In this document: positions 51,633 through 61,236 of the stretch, in pieces
How the letters are laid out: each line of letters starts with the position of its first letter
How positions within the stretch are numbered: the stretch's first letter is position 1
Assembly (NCBI RefSeq): GCF_006171285.1
Contig: NZ_CP040889.1
Span: forward strand, 1,798,001 to 1,862,000
Direction: 5' to 3'
Source of the DNA: Leclercia adecarboxylata
GTDB taxonomy: Bacteria; Pseudomonadota; Gammaproteobacteria; Enterobacterales; Enterobacteriaceae
Length of the DNA: 64,000 bases
Position numbers and translations under genes: made by a program
Notes under the pieces: generated by a model
What the model was told of the DNA's origin: nothing
Seen by the model: the letters and a program-made list of their open reading frames with translations, nothing else
Databases searched by the model: none

Positions 51633-53462
51633 CTACTCCTCATCATCACCATCGGCATGGGAGCGAATAAGCGCCATAAACTCTTTGCCAAAGCGCTCCA
51701 GTTTGCGCGTTCCGACGCCGTTGACGCTGAGCATTTCGCTGGCGCTGAGCGGCATCTGCTCGGCCATCTCAATCAGGGTGGCATCATTGAACACCACATA
51801 CGGCGGGATATTTTCTTCGTCGGCGATGGCTTTGCGCAGCTTACGCAGCTTGGCGAACAGCTTACGGTCATAGTTGCCGCCGTAGGATTTCTGCATCACC
51901 CGCGGTTTCAGCGCCACCACGCGCGGCACGGCGAGCTGTAATTCGACCTCACCGCGCAGCACCGGACGGGCGGCTTCGGTGAGCTGCAGCGCCGAATGCT
52001 GGGCAATATTCTGGGTGGCAAAGCCGAGGTGGATAAGCTGGCGGATCACGCTGACCCAGTGCTCGTGGCTCTGCTCGCGGCCAATGCCGTAGACCGGCAG
52101 CTTGTCATGCCCCATCTCGCGGATACGCTGGTTATTAGCCCCGCGCAGCACTTCCACCACGTAGCCCATCCCGAAGCGCTGGTTGACGCGACCAATGGTG
52201 GAGAGCGCCTTACGTGCGTCCATCAGGCCGTCATACTGCTTCGGCGGATCGAGGCAGATATCGCAGTTGCCGCACGACTCCTGTCGGCCCTCGCCAAAGT
52301 AGTTCAGCAGCACCAGACGACGGCAGGTTTGCGCTTCGGCAAACGCGCCCATCGCGTTGAGCTTGTGGCGTTCGATATCCTGCAGCGCCCCCTGGGGCTT
52401 CTCCTCCAGGCAGCGGCGTAGCCAGGCCATATCCGCCGGATCGTAGAACAGCATCGCCTCGGCAGGCAGGCCGTCACGCCCGGCGCGGCCGGTCTCCTGA
52501 TAGTAGGATTCGATATTGCGCGGGATGTCGAAATGCACCACAAAGCGCACGTTCGGCTTGTTGATGCCCATCCCGAAGGCGACGGTGGCCACCACGATCT
52601 GCAGGTCGTCGCGCTGGAATTTCTCCTGCACGTCGGCACGAATGTGGTTTTCCAGCCCCGCATGATAGGCGGCGGCGCTGAACCCGCGGCTTTGCAGACG
52701 GGCGGCGGTGTCTTCGACCTTCGCCCGGCTATTACAGTAGATGATGCCGGACTTACCGCGCTGCTCCTGGACATAGCGCAGCAGCTGATCGAGCGGCTTG
52801 AACTTCTCCATCAGCATATAGCGGATATTCGGACGGTCGAAGCTGCTGACCTGAATCAGCGGATCGTTGAGCCCCAGCAGGCGCACGATATCCAGCCGGG
52901 TGGTGTCGTCGGCGGTAGCGGTGAGCGCCATAAACGGCAGCTCGGGGAAACGCTGACGCAGCTGGCCGAGCGCGGCATATTCCGGACGGAAATCATGCCC
53001 CCACTGGGAAATACAGTGCGCTTCGTCCACCGCCAGCAGCACCGGGTTCCAGTGGGCCAGATGGTCAAGGAAGTTATCCAGCATCAGGCGTTCCGGGGCG
53101 ATATACAGCAGACGAACCTGCCCGGTACGGCACCCGGCCATCACCTCCTGCTGCTGCTCGCGGGTCTGGGTGGAGTTAAGACAGGCCGCCGCCACGCCGT
53201 TTGCCAGCAGCTGGTCGACCTGGTCTTTCATCAGCGAGATCAGCGGTGAAACCACCACCGTCAGGCCATTCAGAACCAGCGCGGGAACCTGATAGCACAG
53301 CGATTTGCCGCCACCGGTCGGCATGACCACCAGGCAGTCACGGCCCTTAAGGGCGGTGTTGATGATGGTTTCCTGGCCCGGGCGGAACTGGTGATAGCCA
53401 AAGGTTTCATGCAAAACCTGTTTAGCCAGCGACTCCTGATTAACGACTTCCGCCTGCACCAC
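51633..53462 (-). CDS. recQ: ATP-dependent DNA helicase RecQ
   Basis: RecQ is a 3'-5' SF2 helicase of the RecF recombination pathway that also restrains illegitimate recombination. It has 609 residues, as in E. coli. The Walker A motif TGGGKS is at 49-54 and the DEAH box is in DEAHCISQWGHDFR. The zinc-binding cysteines are in CRR and CGNCDIC; the winged helix follows, and the HRDC domain closes the protein. The start is GTG (53460-53462), one codon after the stretch matching the family. It lies 91 bp after pldA, with a terminator between. Confidence 0.96.
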   Translation of the reverse strand: MVQAEVVNQESLAKQVLHETFGYHQFRPGQETIINTALKGRDCLVVMPTGGGKSLCYQVPALVLNGLTVVVSPLISLMKDQVDQLLANGVAAACLNSTQTREQQQEVMAGCRTGQVRLLYIAPERLMLDNFLDHLAHWNPVLLAVDEAHCISQWGHDFRPEYAALGQLRQRFPELPFMALTATADDTTRLDIVRLLGLNDPLIQVSSFDRPNIRYMLMEKFKPLDQLLRYVQEQRGKSGIIYCNSRAKVEDTAARLQSRGFSAAAYHAGLENHIRADVQEKFQRDDLQIVVATVAFGMGINKPNVRFVVHFDIPRNIESYYQETGRAGRDGLPAEAMLFYDPADMAWLRRCLEEKPQGALQDIERHKLNAMGAFAEAQTCRRLVLLNYFGEGRQESCGNCDICLDPPKQYDGLMDARKALSTIGRVNQRFGMGYVVEVLRGANNQRIREMGHDKLPVYGIGREQSHEHWVSVIRQLIHLGFATQNIAQHSALQLTEAARPVLRGEVELQLAVPRVVALKPRVMQKSYGGNYDRKLFAKLRKLRKAIADEENIPPYVVFNDATLIEMAEQMPLSASEMLSVNGVGTRKLERFGKEFMALIRSHADGDDEE

Positions 53463-53485
53463 ATCAACCCCATTTGCCCGAAATA

Positions 53486-53511
53486 AAAACAGGCGCTATT
53501 TTCAGCGCCTG
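53486..53511 (-). terminator. pldA terminator
   Basis: The stem CAGGCGCT (53490-53497) with AGCGCCTG (53504-53511) is followed by TTTTTATTT on the minus strand, 43 bp past the pldA stop. It is a good intrinsic terminator and also lies just upstream of recQ. Confidence 0.85.
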
Positions 53512-53553
53512 CGAGAGAAACTTCAACGTTTAAGACAAAAACATTCGAGGAGG

Positions 53554-54414
53554 CTAGAAAAGATCGTTCAGCATCACGCCCACACCGACACGGGTCTGGT
53601 TGAAGTTGTAGTCGATCAGGGATTCGCCATAGCCGCTGTAGACCTGCGTATAGAGACGAACATGTTTGGTCAGCGGGTAGCTGACGCCCATCTCGGCGCC
53701 GCCATAGCCGGTGTTCCAGTTGTACTGCCCCTTCACGCTCAGCACCGCCTCGCCCAGCTGATACCCCACCCGCAGCTGGTAGTAGCCCATGTATTTGGTG
53801 ATATCCGGGTTATCGTCGGTATTGCCCACCACGTACCAGGGCTTCACCTCCACCAGCCAGTTACCGTTCTGCGCCATCAGGCGGGTATAGAGACGGTTCC
53901 AGCTGCGTGACGTCGGGTCGGAGCGACCGTTGGATTGATGGTTATAGCCAAACTCCACGTCCCGCAGCGTCCAGCCCGCCAGCGAGTAATCGGTGGCAAA
54001 GCCGAGGAACAGCTGAGGCTCGTAGTTGGTTTCACGAAACGGCGAGGATTCATCGCTGTTGGATAACTGCCACCAGGATTTCTGCGTGTAGGAGCCACCC
54101 AGAATGGAATTCGGCCCCAGAATGCCGCGCCACAGCGGGAAGGCGAGACTCAGCTGGAATTTCACCTCATCTTTATGCGAATCGTCGGCCCAGTCGTAGG
54201 TTTTGATCGCCTCTTTGTTGAGGTCGCTGGTGGCGGTATAGATCAGATAATTGCTGTCGTAAGGATAGAGCGTGAAAGGATTATCGTGCTCCTCCAGCAG
54301 GTTAGCGATGATGCTGCCCCGCACGGCAGGCACCTCCTGCGTTGTCGCTTCCTGTGCAAATGCCGTAAAGGGCAGCGCAGCCGCCGCCGTTAGCCCGGCC
54401 AGATATGTCCGCAT
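53554..54414 (-). CDS. pldA: outer membrane phospholipase A
   Basis: PldA is a twelve-stranded outer-membrane barrel that dimerises with calcium and removes acyl chains from misplaced phospholipids in the outer leaflet, supporting LPS asymmetry. It has 286 residues (E. coli 289) with a signal peptide (MRTYLAGLTA through FAFA-like core, cleavage AFA-QE at 20/21). The catalytic triad, in precursor numbering, is His159 and Ser161 in YNHQSNGR and Asn173. The final aromatic residue, Phe286, fits the barrel-assembly signal. The ATG at 54412-54414 was chosen from the signal peptide. Confidence 0.95.
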   Translation of the reverse strand: MRTYLAGLTAAAALPFTAFAQEATTQEVPAVRGSIIANLLEEHDNPFTLYPYDSNYLIYTATSDLNKEAIKTYDWADDSHKDEVKFQLSLAFPLWRGILGPNSILGGSYTQKSWWQLSNSDESSPFRETNYEPQLFLGFATDYSLAGWTLRDVEFGYNHQSNGRSDPTSRSWNRLYTRLMAQNGNWLVEVKPWYVVGNTDDNPDITKYMGYYQLRVGYQLGEAVLSVKGQYNWNTGYGGAEMGVSYPLTKHVRLYTQVYSGYGESLIDYNFNQTRVGVGVMLNDLF

Positions 54415-54572
54415 CGGTGATGCTCTCCTGCAAAAGCGTTTTAATGAAGAATTATTTGGATCCCTTTTAACATATTTAATTATTAGTGGCTTCACCTGCG
54501 CTCCGAATCTGGCAATTCATATTGCTGAGGAATAAAATCAACATTCTTTTAACAATAAGGATGTGACGTGCT

Positions 54573-55040
54573 ATGTCTGCCACGCTTACTGCCGAAGAAG
54601 CGCTGAAGCTTGTCGGCGAGATTTTCGTCTACCATATGCCGTTCAACCGCGCGCTGGGGCTGGAGCTGGAGCGCTACGAGAAAGATTTCGCCCGGCTCAG
54701 TTTTAACAACCAGCCGATGATGGTCGGCAACTGGGCGCAAAGCATTCTCCACGGCGGCGTGATCGCCTCTGCCCTCGACGTCGCCGCCGGCCTGGTCTGC
54801 GTCGGCAGCACCCTGACCCGCCACGACACCATCAATGAAGATGAGCTGCGCCAGCGCCTGTCGCGGATGGGCACCATCGACCTGCGCGTAGACTATCTGC
54901 GCCCTGGCCGCGGCAACCGCTTTACCGCCAGCAGCAGCCTGCTGCGCGCGGGTAACAAAGTCGCCGTCGCCCGCGTGGAGCTGCATAACGAAGAGCAGGT
55001 CTATATCGCCAGCGCAACTGCCACTTATATGGTGGGTTGA
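54573..55040 (+). CDS. yigI: hot-dog acyl-CoA thioesterase YigI
   Basis: This 155-residue protein matches E. coli YigI over its whole length. It is a 4HBT/PaaI-like hot-dog thioesterase; the [22 protein letters not shown] segment (broken here by the helix start at HGG) is the active-site helix with its Asp. E. coli YigI has been reported to act on medium- and long-chain acyl-CoA and to aid oleate growth, which would link it to fadBA. It stands alone, divergent from pldA. Confidence 0.9.
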   Translation: MSATLTAEEALKLVGEIFVYHMPFNRALGLELERYEKDFARLSFNNQPMMVGNWAQSILHGGVIASALDVAAGLVCVGSTLTRHDTINEDELRQRLSRMGTIDLRVDYLRPGRGNRFTASSSLLRAGNKVAVARVELHNEEQVYIASATATYMVG

Positions 55041-55091
55041 GAAGGTAAAATCGGGTAAAATTGCGTTACTTTTTTGTAACGGGTTTTCCTG

Positions 55092-55988
55092 ATGGATGCT
55101 AAACAGACGCGGCAGGGCGTTTTACTCGCTCTTGCCGCTTATTTTATTTGGGGTATCGCGCCCGCGTACTTCAAGCTGATTCACTACGTCCCTGCCGACG
55201 AAATTCTTACCCACCGCGTGATCTGGTCGTTTTTCTTCATGGTGGCGCTGATGAGCGTGAGCCGTCAGTGGTCTGGGGTTAAAACGCTCCTGCAAACGCC
55301 GAAAAAGATCTTCCTGCTGGCGCTGTCCGCCGTGCTGATTGGCGGCAACTGGCTGCTGTTCATCTGGGCGGTGAACAACCAGCACATGCTGGAGGCGAGC
55401 CTCGGCTACTTCATTAACCCGCTGGTGAATATCGTGCTGGGGATGCTGTTCCTCGGCGAGCGCTTCCGCCGGATGCAGTGGCTGGCGGTGATCCTCGCCC
55501 TCTGCGGCGTACTGGTTCAGCTCTGGACCTTCGGCTCGCTGCCGGTCATCGCCCTGGGACTGGCGTTCAGTTTTGCCTTCTATGGCCTGGTGCGTAAGAA
55601 AATCGCCGTGGAAGCACAAACCGGGATGCTGTTTGAGACCCTGTGGCTGCTGCCGGTCGCTGCGATTTACCTGTTCGGCATTGCCGACAGCAGCACCAGC
55701 CATATGGGCAGTAACCCGTGGACGCTGAACCTGATGCTGATGGCGGCCGGTGTGGTCACCACCATCCCGCTGCTGTGCTTTACCGGGGCCGCGACGCGTC
55801 TGCGCCTGTCAACGCTGGGCTTCTTCCAGTACATCGGCCCGACGCTGATGTTCCTGCTGGCGGTGCTGTTCTACGGTGAAGTACCGGGGGCGGATAAGAT
55901 GGTGACCTTTGGGTTTATCTGGGTCGCGCTGGCGGTGTTTGTGGCGGATGCGATCTATACCCAGCGCAGGACGCGCAAAGGGCTTTGA
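55092..55988 (+). CDS. rarD: DMT-superfamily permease RarD
   Basis: This EamA-type inner-membrane transporter has ten predicted helices and 298 residues (E. coli 296). It was named from a chloramphenicol-sensitivity screen, but its substrate is unknown. The N-terminal helix pair carries the RarD-subfamily signature ALAAYFIWGIAPAYFK, and the HRVIWSFFF segment follows. A weak hairpin (GTTAC-TTTTTT-GTAAC, about 55063-55079) lies between yigI and rarD. A BIME follows it. Confidence 0.92.
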   Translation: MDAKQTRQGVLLALAAYFIWGIAPAYFKLIHYVPADEILTHRVIWSFFFMVALMSVSRQWSGVKTLLQTPKKIFLLALSAVLIGGNWLLFIWAVNNQHMLEASLGYFINPLVNIVLGMLFLGERFRRMQWLAVILALCGVLVQLWTFGSLPVIALGLAFSFAFYGLVRKKIAVEAQTGMLFETLWLLPVAAIYLFGIADSSTSHMGSNPWTLNLMLMAAGVVTTIPLLCFTGAATRLRLSTLGFFQYIGPTLMFLLAVLFYGEVPGADKMVTFGFIWVALAVFVADAIYTQRRTRKGL

Positions 55989-55993
55989 TTTTT

Positions 55994-56061
55994 GCCGGAT
56001 GCGCTTCGCTTATCCGGCCTACATTTGGCGTAGGCCGGGTAAGGCGTAGCCGCCACCCGGC
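55994..56061. repeat. BIME between rarD and corA
   Basis: Two REP palindromes lie at 55994-56018 (GCCGGATGCG...ATCCGGC) and 56033-56061 (GGCCGGGTAAGG...ACCCGGC), separated by 14 bp, filling the space between convergent rarD and corA. In E. coli this interval instead holds yigF and yigG. Confidence 0.88.
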
Positions 56062-56068
56062 ATAACCG

Positions 56069-57019
56069 TCATAACCAGTTACGGCGCTTGAAGTAGAGAT
56101 ACGGCGCCAGTCCCGCGAGCACCATAAAGACAATTGCGCCAGGGTAACCAAAGCTCCATTTCAGCTCCGGCATAAACTCGAAGTTCATCCCGTAGCTCGA
56201 CGCCACCAGCGTAGGCGGCAGGAACACCACCGAAACCACCGAGAAGATCTTGATGATGCGGTTCTGCTCGATGTTGATAAAGCCCATCGCCGCCTGCATC
56301 AGGAAGTTCACCTTCTGGAACAGGGATTCGTTGTGCGGCAGCAGGGATTCGATATCACGCAGGATCTCGCGCGCCTGCTCCAGCTGACCGCCCGGCAGAC
56401 GCGCCTTGCGCACCAGGAAGTTCAGCGCGCGCTGGGTATCCATCAGGCACAGACGCACTTTCCAGCCGATATCTTCCAGCTCTGCCAGCGTTGACAGCGC
56501 TTCGTCGTACTCATCGCCCTGGTGCCCTTCCATGATCACCCGGCTCAGCTCTTCCAGATCGCTGTAGATGTTTTCAATCTCATCCGCCAGCTGTTCGATT
56601 TTGGTTTCAAACAGGTCCAGCAGCAGCTCGTAGGCGTTGCCGTCCACCATCGCCTGGTTACGGGCGCGCATACGGTAGAGACGGAACGCAGGCAGCTCGC
56701 GCTCGCGCAGGGTAAACAGGCGGCCATCGCGGATGGTAAATGCGACGGTGGAGTTACCGGCGTGATCTTCGGCGTCTTCAAAGAAGAAAAAGGAGTGAAT
56801 GTGCAGGCCGTCTTCGTCTTCGAAGAAACGGGCGGATGCTTCGATGTCTTCCAGTTCCGGGCGGGTTGCCAGGCTTTGTCCGAGCTCAGATTGCACGCGC
56901 AGGCGTTCGTCGTCATCCGGCTCGACCAGATCCACCCATACGGCATCAATGAGGGGTTGTGACTCTTCAGCTTCAAGCCGAATCAGTCGGTTCTTTTCCA
57001 GTTGAAATGCGCTCAGCAT
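56069..57019 (-). CDS. corA: magnesium/cobalt/nickel transporter CorA
   Basis: CorA is the constitutive inner-membrane Mg2+ channel, a homopentamer with a large cytoplasmic funnel and two C-terminal helices. It has 316 residues, as in E. coli. The signature GMN (277-279, in [13 protein letters not shown]) ends the first helix and forms the selectivity filter; the basic tail KRRNWL follows the second. The ATG at 57017-57019 matches the family start. It is preceded by a roughly 230-nt leader with the corL peptide, implying Mg2+-responsive control through Rho as in Salmonella. Confidence 0.96.
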   Translation of the reverse strand: MLSAFQLEKNRLIRLEAEESQPLIDAVWVDLVEPDDDERLRVQSELGQSLATRPELEDIEASARFFEDEDGLHIHSFFFFEDAEDHAGNSTVAFTIRDGRLFTLRERELPAFRLYRMRARNQAMVDGNAYELLLDLFETKIEQLADEIENIYSDLEELSRVIMEGHQGDEYDEALSTLAELEDIGWKVRLCLMDTQRALNFLVRKARLPGGQLEQAREILRDIESLLPHNESLFQKVNFLMQAAMGFINIEQNRIIKIFSVVSVVFLPPTLVASSYGMNFEFMPELKWSFGYPGAIVFMVLAGLAPYLYFKRRNWL

Positions 57020-57142
57020 GACCGGGACTCCCAATGCAAAAAATATCGGACAGTTCGGTGGGCACACAGAAACATATTGGGTTTCAGACCATTAAACAGC
57101 CTGACTCAGCGCGACGGGAATAATGCAGGTCGCTGACAACCA

Positions 57143-57174
57143 CTAAGGCCATCAGCAAGAGGAGATAGCCTTAG
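57143..57174 (-). promoter_or_regulatory. corA leader hairpin overlapping the corL stop
   Basis: CTAAGGC (57143-57149) pairs with GCCTTAG (57168-57174) in the corA leader RNA. The 5' arm on the transcript includes the corL stop codon, so a ribosome finishing corL would block this hairpin. The rest of 57020-57142 is untranslated leader. Confidence 0.55.
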
Positions 57175-57227
57175 GAGTTGTTCCTGGATGACAGGGAATT
57201 GAGCCAGTATTTACTGGGTGTGTCCAA
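57171..57227 (-). CDS. corL: CorL leader peptide of corA
   Basis: This 18-codon frame starts at TTG (57225-57227), 9 nt after an AGAGGA ribosome site: MDTPSKYWLNSLSSRNNS. It resembles, from memory, the Salmonella corL peptide, whose translation decides whether a Rho-loading region of the corA leader is exposed. It lies about 25 nt after the predicted transcription start and 150 nt before corA. It is too short for standard gene finders. Confidence 0.72.
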   Translation of the reverse strand: MDTPSKYWLNSLSSRNNS

Positions 57228-57259
57228 GGCGAATGTCCTCTTAGCGTAATCGTGCGCGC

Positions 57260-57289
57260 ATGTTACGCCAGCAGTAACGGCGGCGTCAA
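57260..57289 (-). promoter_or_regulatory. corA promoter
   Basis: On the minus strand TTGACG (57284-57289), an 18-bp spacer and TAACAT (57260-57265) form a plausible sigma-70 promoter that starts transcription just before corL. The remaining 57290-57376 is AT-rich, lies past the uvrD stop, and shows no gene; E. coli yigE, which sits here, is missing. Confidence 0.62.
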
Positions 57290-57376
57290 CTCGCAACGAA
57301 ACGCTGAAGAACATTAAATGCCCTTCAACGTATAAGCCTGGCAGATTATTACAAAATAGTGATATTTTTCTGAATC

Positions 57377-59539
57377 TTAAACCGCTTCAAGCCTGGCGTA
57401 AGCCGCAACCAGCCATTTGATCCCCTGGCCCTGGAACGCCACCTGCAGGCGACTGTGCTCGCCGCTGCCTTCCAGATTCACAATGGTGCCTTCGCCAAAT
57501 TTAGCATGACGTACGCGCTGACCCAGCTTGAATCCGCTGTCGCTTTCCGACACCGGCGTACCCAGACGCTGATGGCTCACCGGGCGGCTGATGCTGGCGC
57601 GCAGGCGCACCTCTTCCACGCACTCCTCCGGCAGTTCACCGACGAAGCGCGACGGACGGTGATAAACCTCTTTGCCGTACAGACGGCGGGTTTCGGCGTA
57701 GGTCAGGGTCAGCTTTTGCATCGCGCGGGTCACGCCCACGTAGGCCAGACGCCGCTCCTCTTCCAGACGCCCGCCTTCATCCAGCGACATCTGGCTCGGG
57801 AACATCCCCTCTTCCATACCGACGATAAACACCTGCGGGAACTCCAGACCTTTGGCGGAGTGCAGGGTCATCAGTTGAACCGCATCCTGCCAGGTGTCGG
57901 CCTGCCCTTCGCCCGCTTCCAGCGCGGCATGGGACAGGAACGCCTGCAGCGGCATCAGGTCTTCGTCTTCTTCGTTGTAGCTGAACTGGCGCGTCGCCGT
58001 CACCAGTTCCTCTAAGTTCTCAATACGCGTCTGGCCCTTCTCGCCCTTCTCCTGCTCGTACATCATGCGCAGGCCGGAATCTTTGATCACCCGGTCGGTC
58101 TGAACGTGCAGCGGCATATCGGCGGTTTCCTGGGCCAGCGCGTCGATAAGCTCCAGGAAGCGCTGCAGCGCGCTGGCGGCACGCCCGGCGAGCGCCCGCT
58201 CCTGCAACAGCTCGCGACACGCCTGCCACAGGGTCAGCTGCCTGTCGCGGGAGGTCTGACGCACCACGTCGAGGGTGCGATCGCCTATGCCGCGGGTTGG
58301 CGTGTTGACCACGCGCTCAAACGCCGCGTCGTCGTTGCGGTTGGCAATCAGGCGCAGATACGAGAGCGCGTCTTTAATCTCCTGGCGTTCGAAGAAGCGC
58401 ATGCCGCCATAGATGCGGTACGGCATCCCCACCTGGAGCAACGCCTCTTCCAGCACACGCGACTGGGCGTTGCTGCGATAGAGAATGGCGCACTGCTCAA
58501 GCGCGCCGCCGTTGTCCTGCCAGGTTTTGATCCGGTTAACCACGAAGCGGGCTTCGTCCAGCTCGTTAAACGCGCAGTAGAGAGAGATCGGCTCACCGTC
58601 GACGCCGTCGGTCCACAGCTTTTTGCCCAGACGCCCGTTATTGTTTTCAATCAGGGCGTTGGCCGCGCTCAGAATGTTGCTGGTGGAGCGGTAGTTTTGT
58701 TCCAGGCGAATGGTCTCTGCGCCCGGAAAATCTTTCAGGAAACGCTGGATGTTCTCGACCTGGGCGCCGCGCCAGCCGTAGATCGACTGGTCGTCGTCGC
58801 CGACGATCATCACTTTGCTGGAGTCGCCCGCCAGCAGGCGGATCCAGGCGTACTGAATGTTGTTGGTATCCTGGAATTCGTCGACCAGGATATTGGTAAA
58901 GCGTTCGCGATAGTGTTGCAGGATATGCGGCTTGTTCAGCCACAGCTCGTGGGCGCGCAGCAGCAACTCGGCGAAATCCACCAGCCCGGCGCGATCGCAG
59001 GCTTCCTGATAGGCCTGATAGACCTTCTGCCAGGTCTGCTCAATCGGGTTGCCAAAGCTCTGGATGTGATGCGGGCGCAGCCCTTCGTCTTTCTGGCTGT
59101 TGATGTACCACATCGCCTGACGCGGCGGCCACTGTTTCTCGTCGAGGTTCATCGCCTTGATCAGGCGTTTGAGCAGACGCAGCTGGTCTTCGCTGTCGAG
59201 GATCTGAAAATCCTGCGGCAGGTTGGCGTCCATATGGTGCGCACGCAGCAGGCGGTGCGCCAGCCCGTGGAAGGTGCCGACCCACATGCCGCCCTGGCTG
59301 GTGCCCATCAGCTGGGCGATACGGTGGCGCATCTCCGCCGCCGCCTTGTTGGTGAACGTCACCGCCATAATGGAGTACGGCGAGCAGTTTTCCACGCTCT
59401 GCAGCCAGGCGATACGGTGAACCAGCACGCGTGTCTTACCACTGCCCGCCCCTGCCAGCACCAGCATATTGGTGCGCGTCGCGGCAACCGCGTCACGCTG
59501 TTTGTCATTAAGGCTGTCGAGCAGGTAAGAAACGTCCAT
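57377..59539 (-). CDS. uvrD: DNA helicase II UvrD
   Basis: UvrD is an SF1A 3'-5' helicase that releases excised strands in nucleotide excision and mismatch repair and removes RecA filaments. From the ATG at 59537-59539 it has 720 residues, as in E. coli. The Walker A GAGSGKT is at 30-36; motif II is DEFQDTN, motif III is VGDDDQSIYGWRGA, and the C-terminal Tudor-like domain ends LVAAYARLEAV. A perfect LexA box lies 51 bp upstream, so it is SOS-inducible. In E. coli its C-terminus binds RNA polymerase and MutL/UvrB. Confidence 0.97.
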   Translation of the reverse strand: MDVSYLLDSLNDKQRDAVAATRTNMLVLAGAGSGKTRVLVHRIAWLQSVENCSPYSIMAVTFTNKAAAEMRHRIAQLMGTSQGGMWVGTFHGLAHRLLRAHHMDANLPQDFQILDSEDQLRLLKRLIKAMNLDEKQWPPRQAMWYINSQKDEGLRPHHIQSFGNPIEQTWQKVYQAYQEACDRAGLVDFAELLLRAHELWLNKPHILQHYRERFTNILVDEFQDTNNIQYAWIRLLAGDSSKVMIVGDDDQSIYGWRGAQVENIQRFLKDFPGAETIRLEQNYRSTSNILSAANALIENNNGRLGKKLWTDGVDGEPISLYCAFNELDEARFVVNRIKTWQDNGGALEQCAILYRSNAQSRVLEEALLQVGMPYRIYGGMRFFERQEIKDALSYLRLIANRNDDAAFERVVNTPTRGIGDRTLDVVRQTSRDRQLTLWQACRELLQERALAGRAASALQRFLELIDALAQETADMPLHVQTDRVIKDSGLRMMYEQEKGEKGQTRIENLEELVTATRQFSYNEEDEDLMPLQAFLSHAALEAGEGQADTWQDAVQLMTLHSAKGLEFPQVFIVGMEEGMFPSQMSLDEGGRLEEERRLAYVGVTRAMQKLTLTYAETRRLYGKEVYHRPSRFVGELPEECVEEVRLRASISRPVSHQRLGTPVSESDSGFKLGQRVRHAKFGEGTIVNLEGSGEHSRLQVAFQGQGIKWLVAAYARLEAV

Positions 59540-59563
59540 TGGGCACCGCCGCAAAGAGGTAAT

Positions 59564-59584
59564 CCGGCGGCATTTAGCCGCCGG
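59564..59584 (-). terminator. hairpin in the uvrD leader
   Basis: The perfect 8-bp stem CCGGCGGC/GCCGCCGG with an ATTTA loop lies between the LexA box and the uvrD start. It could be the yigB transcript terminator or the attenuator reported in the E. coli uvrD leader; it has only a weak T-tract. Confidence 0.55.
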
Positions 59585-59589
59585 ATACA

Positions 59590-59605
59590 CTGTTAATTTA
59601 TACAG
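59590..59605 (-). promoter_or_regulatory. LexA (SOS) box of uvrD
   Basis: CTGTTAATTTATACAG has the perfect CTGT-N8-ACAG form with an AT-rich centre, 51 bp before uvrD. E. coli uvrD is a classical SOS gene with a LexA box at this position. Confidence 0.93.
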
Positions 59606-59617
59606 AACTGCTGGTGA

Positions 59618-60334
59618 TTATATCAGCGTGGTGAGGGATGCCAACCGTGAAATTTCGATGTGCGGCAACAGGCGGCTGTCGGCGGTCTGCATCAGATCGG
59701 CATTTTCCGGCTTGATCCAGCAGGCCTGCATCCCGCAGCGGATCGCCCCTGCGACGTCGGTCGTCAGGTCATCGCCCACGTGAAGAATTTGCCCCAGCGG
59801 CAGGCTAAGCTTCTCCGCCGCCAGATGGTACATATCGTTGAACGGCTTGGAGCGCCCGTGCGGGCCTGCGCGCAGTACAAACTGGAAGTAATCGCCAAGG
59901 CCGAACAGCTCCGGCTGGGCGTTACCATTGGTGATGGCTACCAGCGGCCACTTTTCGGCCAGCGCAGCCAGCGTGTCGTGCGTCTCCTGCGGGACGTCGA
60001 TGCGGCTGCGCCACTGGGCAAAGTGCGCCATTGAGGCCTCGGCACCCAGCGCAGCCTCGGCCGCGGTCAGCCCCGCGTTCAGCATCGCCAGCTCCACGGC
60101 ACGGCGACGCCATTCGGTCACGTCGTGATAGATTTCCGGCTCGGTCTGGCGTAACGCCTGGCGCAGGCGGTGGAACTCTTTGTTTTCCAGCGTTTTTAAG
60201 GCCGGGTGATAGTTTTGTACAAACGTCAGCGCTTCCTGCTCGGTACGCAGAATCACCTGACGGTTGTCGTAAAGGGTGTCATCAAGGTCGAATGTCAGGG
60301 CAGAGATTTGGCCTAATGGACGATAAAAACGCAT
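59618..60334 (-). CDS. yigB: HAD-superfamily phosphatase YigB
   Basis: This 238-residue cytoplasmic HAD phosphatase matches E. coli YigB, which dephosphorylates FMN (and sugar phosphates) in the riboflavin pathway. Motif I is DLDDTLYDN (about residues 16-24), motif II is ITNGNAQ, and the C-terminal [13 protein letters not shown] supplies the metal ligands. Its start overlaps the xerC stop by 1 bp (TAATG), placing it in the dapF-yigA-xerC-yigB run. Confidence 0.94.
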   Translation of the reverse strand: MRFYRPLGQISALTFDLDDTLYDNRQVILRTEQEALTFVQNYHPALKTLENKEFHRLRQALRQTEPEIYHDVTEWRRRAVELAMLNAGLTAAEAALGAEASMAHFAQWRSRIDVPQETHDTLAALAEKWPLVAITNGNAQPELFGLGDYFQFVLRAGPHGRSKPFNDMYHLAAEKLSLPLGQILHVGDDLTTDVAGAIRCGMQACWIKPENADLMQTADSRLLPHIEISRLASLTTLI

Positions 60335-61236
60335 TATTTCCCCCGTTTGGCGCGTGGATGCGCCGCGTCGTACACCGAGGCAAGGTGTTGAAAATCGAGA
60401 TGGGTATAGATTTGGGTGGTGGAGAGATTAGCGTGGCCCAACAGCTCCTGGACGCCACGCAGGTCGCCGCTGGATTCCAGCATGTGCGTGGCGAACGAAT
60501 GGCGCAGTTTATGCGGATGAACATGGCTGTTCAGCCCCTGCTTGATCCCCCACTCGGCAAACCGCTTTTGCACGTTACGCGCCGAGATGCGCTTGCCCAG
60601 CTTCGAGAGGAACAGCGCCTCTTCCTCGGTGCCAAACAGGCCGCGCAAGTCGAGCCAGTGTTCAATCCATACCACGGCGTTACGGCCAATGGGCAGGCGG
60701 CGCTCTTTGCTGCCTTTGCCCATCACCCACACTTCGCCGGACTCCAGATCGAGATGTTTAATATCCAGATTGACCAGCTCGGAAAGTCGCAGACCAGCGC
60801 CGTACATCACCTCCAGCATGGCGCGGTCGCGCACCGCCAGCGGATCGTTAAGATCGATATCCAGCAGGCGGTTAACGTCATCAACGTCGATATTTTTGGG
60901 CAGATGGCGCGGCGCTTTCGGCGCGGCAATCCCTTTCGCCGGGTTGGCGTTGAGTTCGCCCTGGCTGACCAGCCAGTCGAAGAAGCTGCGCAGCGCCGAC
61001 AGACGCAGCGCAAGGCTGGCCGGGCCAAGCCCTTTACGGCGGCTACGCACGGCAAAGGTCCGCACCGTGGCGGCATCACATTGTTGCCAGCTCGTCAGGC
61101 CGATCTCATTGGCTAACTGCATGATGGCATCAAGCTGACGCTGATAGTTCAACAGGGTGATCGGGCTGAGCTGGCGCTCAACGCCCAGATAGCGCAGAAA
61201 ACGCGTGACGGCCGGTGACAGCAGAGCGTCCGTCAT
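60334..61236 (-). CDS. xerC: tyrosine recombinase XerC
   Basis: XerC acts with XerD at dif to resolve chromosome dimers at cell division under FtsK control. It has 300 residues (E. coli 298). The SAM-like N-terminal domain covers about 1-95. The catalytic domain follows, with Arg in [15 protein letters not shown] for the His-x-x-Arg, [10 protein letters not shown], and nucleophile Tyr277 in QIYTHLD. It overlaps yigA by 4 bp (ATGA), the same gene order as in E. coli. It is a core gene, not a mobile-element integrase. Confidence 0.96.
   Translation of the reverse strand: MTDALLSPAVTRFLRYLGVERQLSPITLLNYQRQLDAIMQLANEIGLTSWQQCDAATVRTFAVRSRRKGLGPASLALRLSALRSFFDWLVSQGELNANPAKGIAAPKAPRHLPKNIDVDDVNRLLDIDLNDPLAVRDRAMLEVMYGAGLRLSELVNLDIKHLDLESGEVWVMGKGSKERRLPIGRNAVVWIEHWLDLRGLFGTEEEALFLSKLGKRISARNVQKRFAEWGIKQGLNSHVHPHKLRHSFATHMLESSGDLRGVQELLGHANLSTTQIYTHLDFQHLASVYDAAHPRAKRGK

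Noticed and set aside
58106..59596. 496-codon frame antisense to uvrD
   Set aside because: GC-rich codon bias of uvrD leaves the opposite frame open. The translation is low-complexity and matches no family, while uvrD is full length.
60334..61236. Tyrosine recombinase as sign of a phage or island
   Set aside because: It is XerC in its usual operon with dapF and yigA, a core chromosome-dimer resolution gene.
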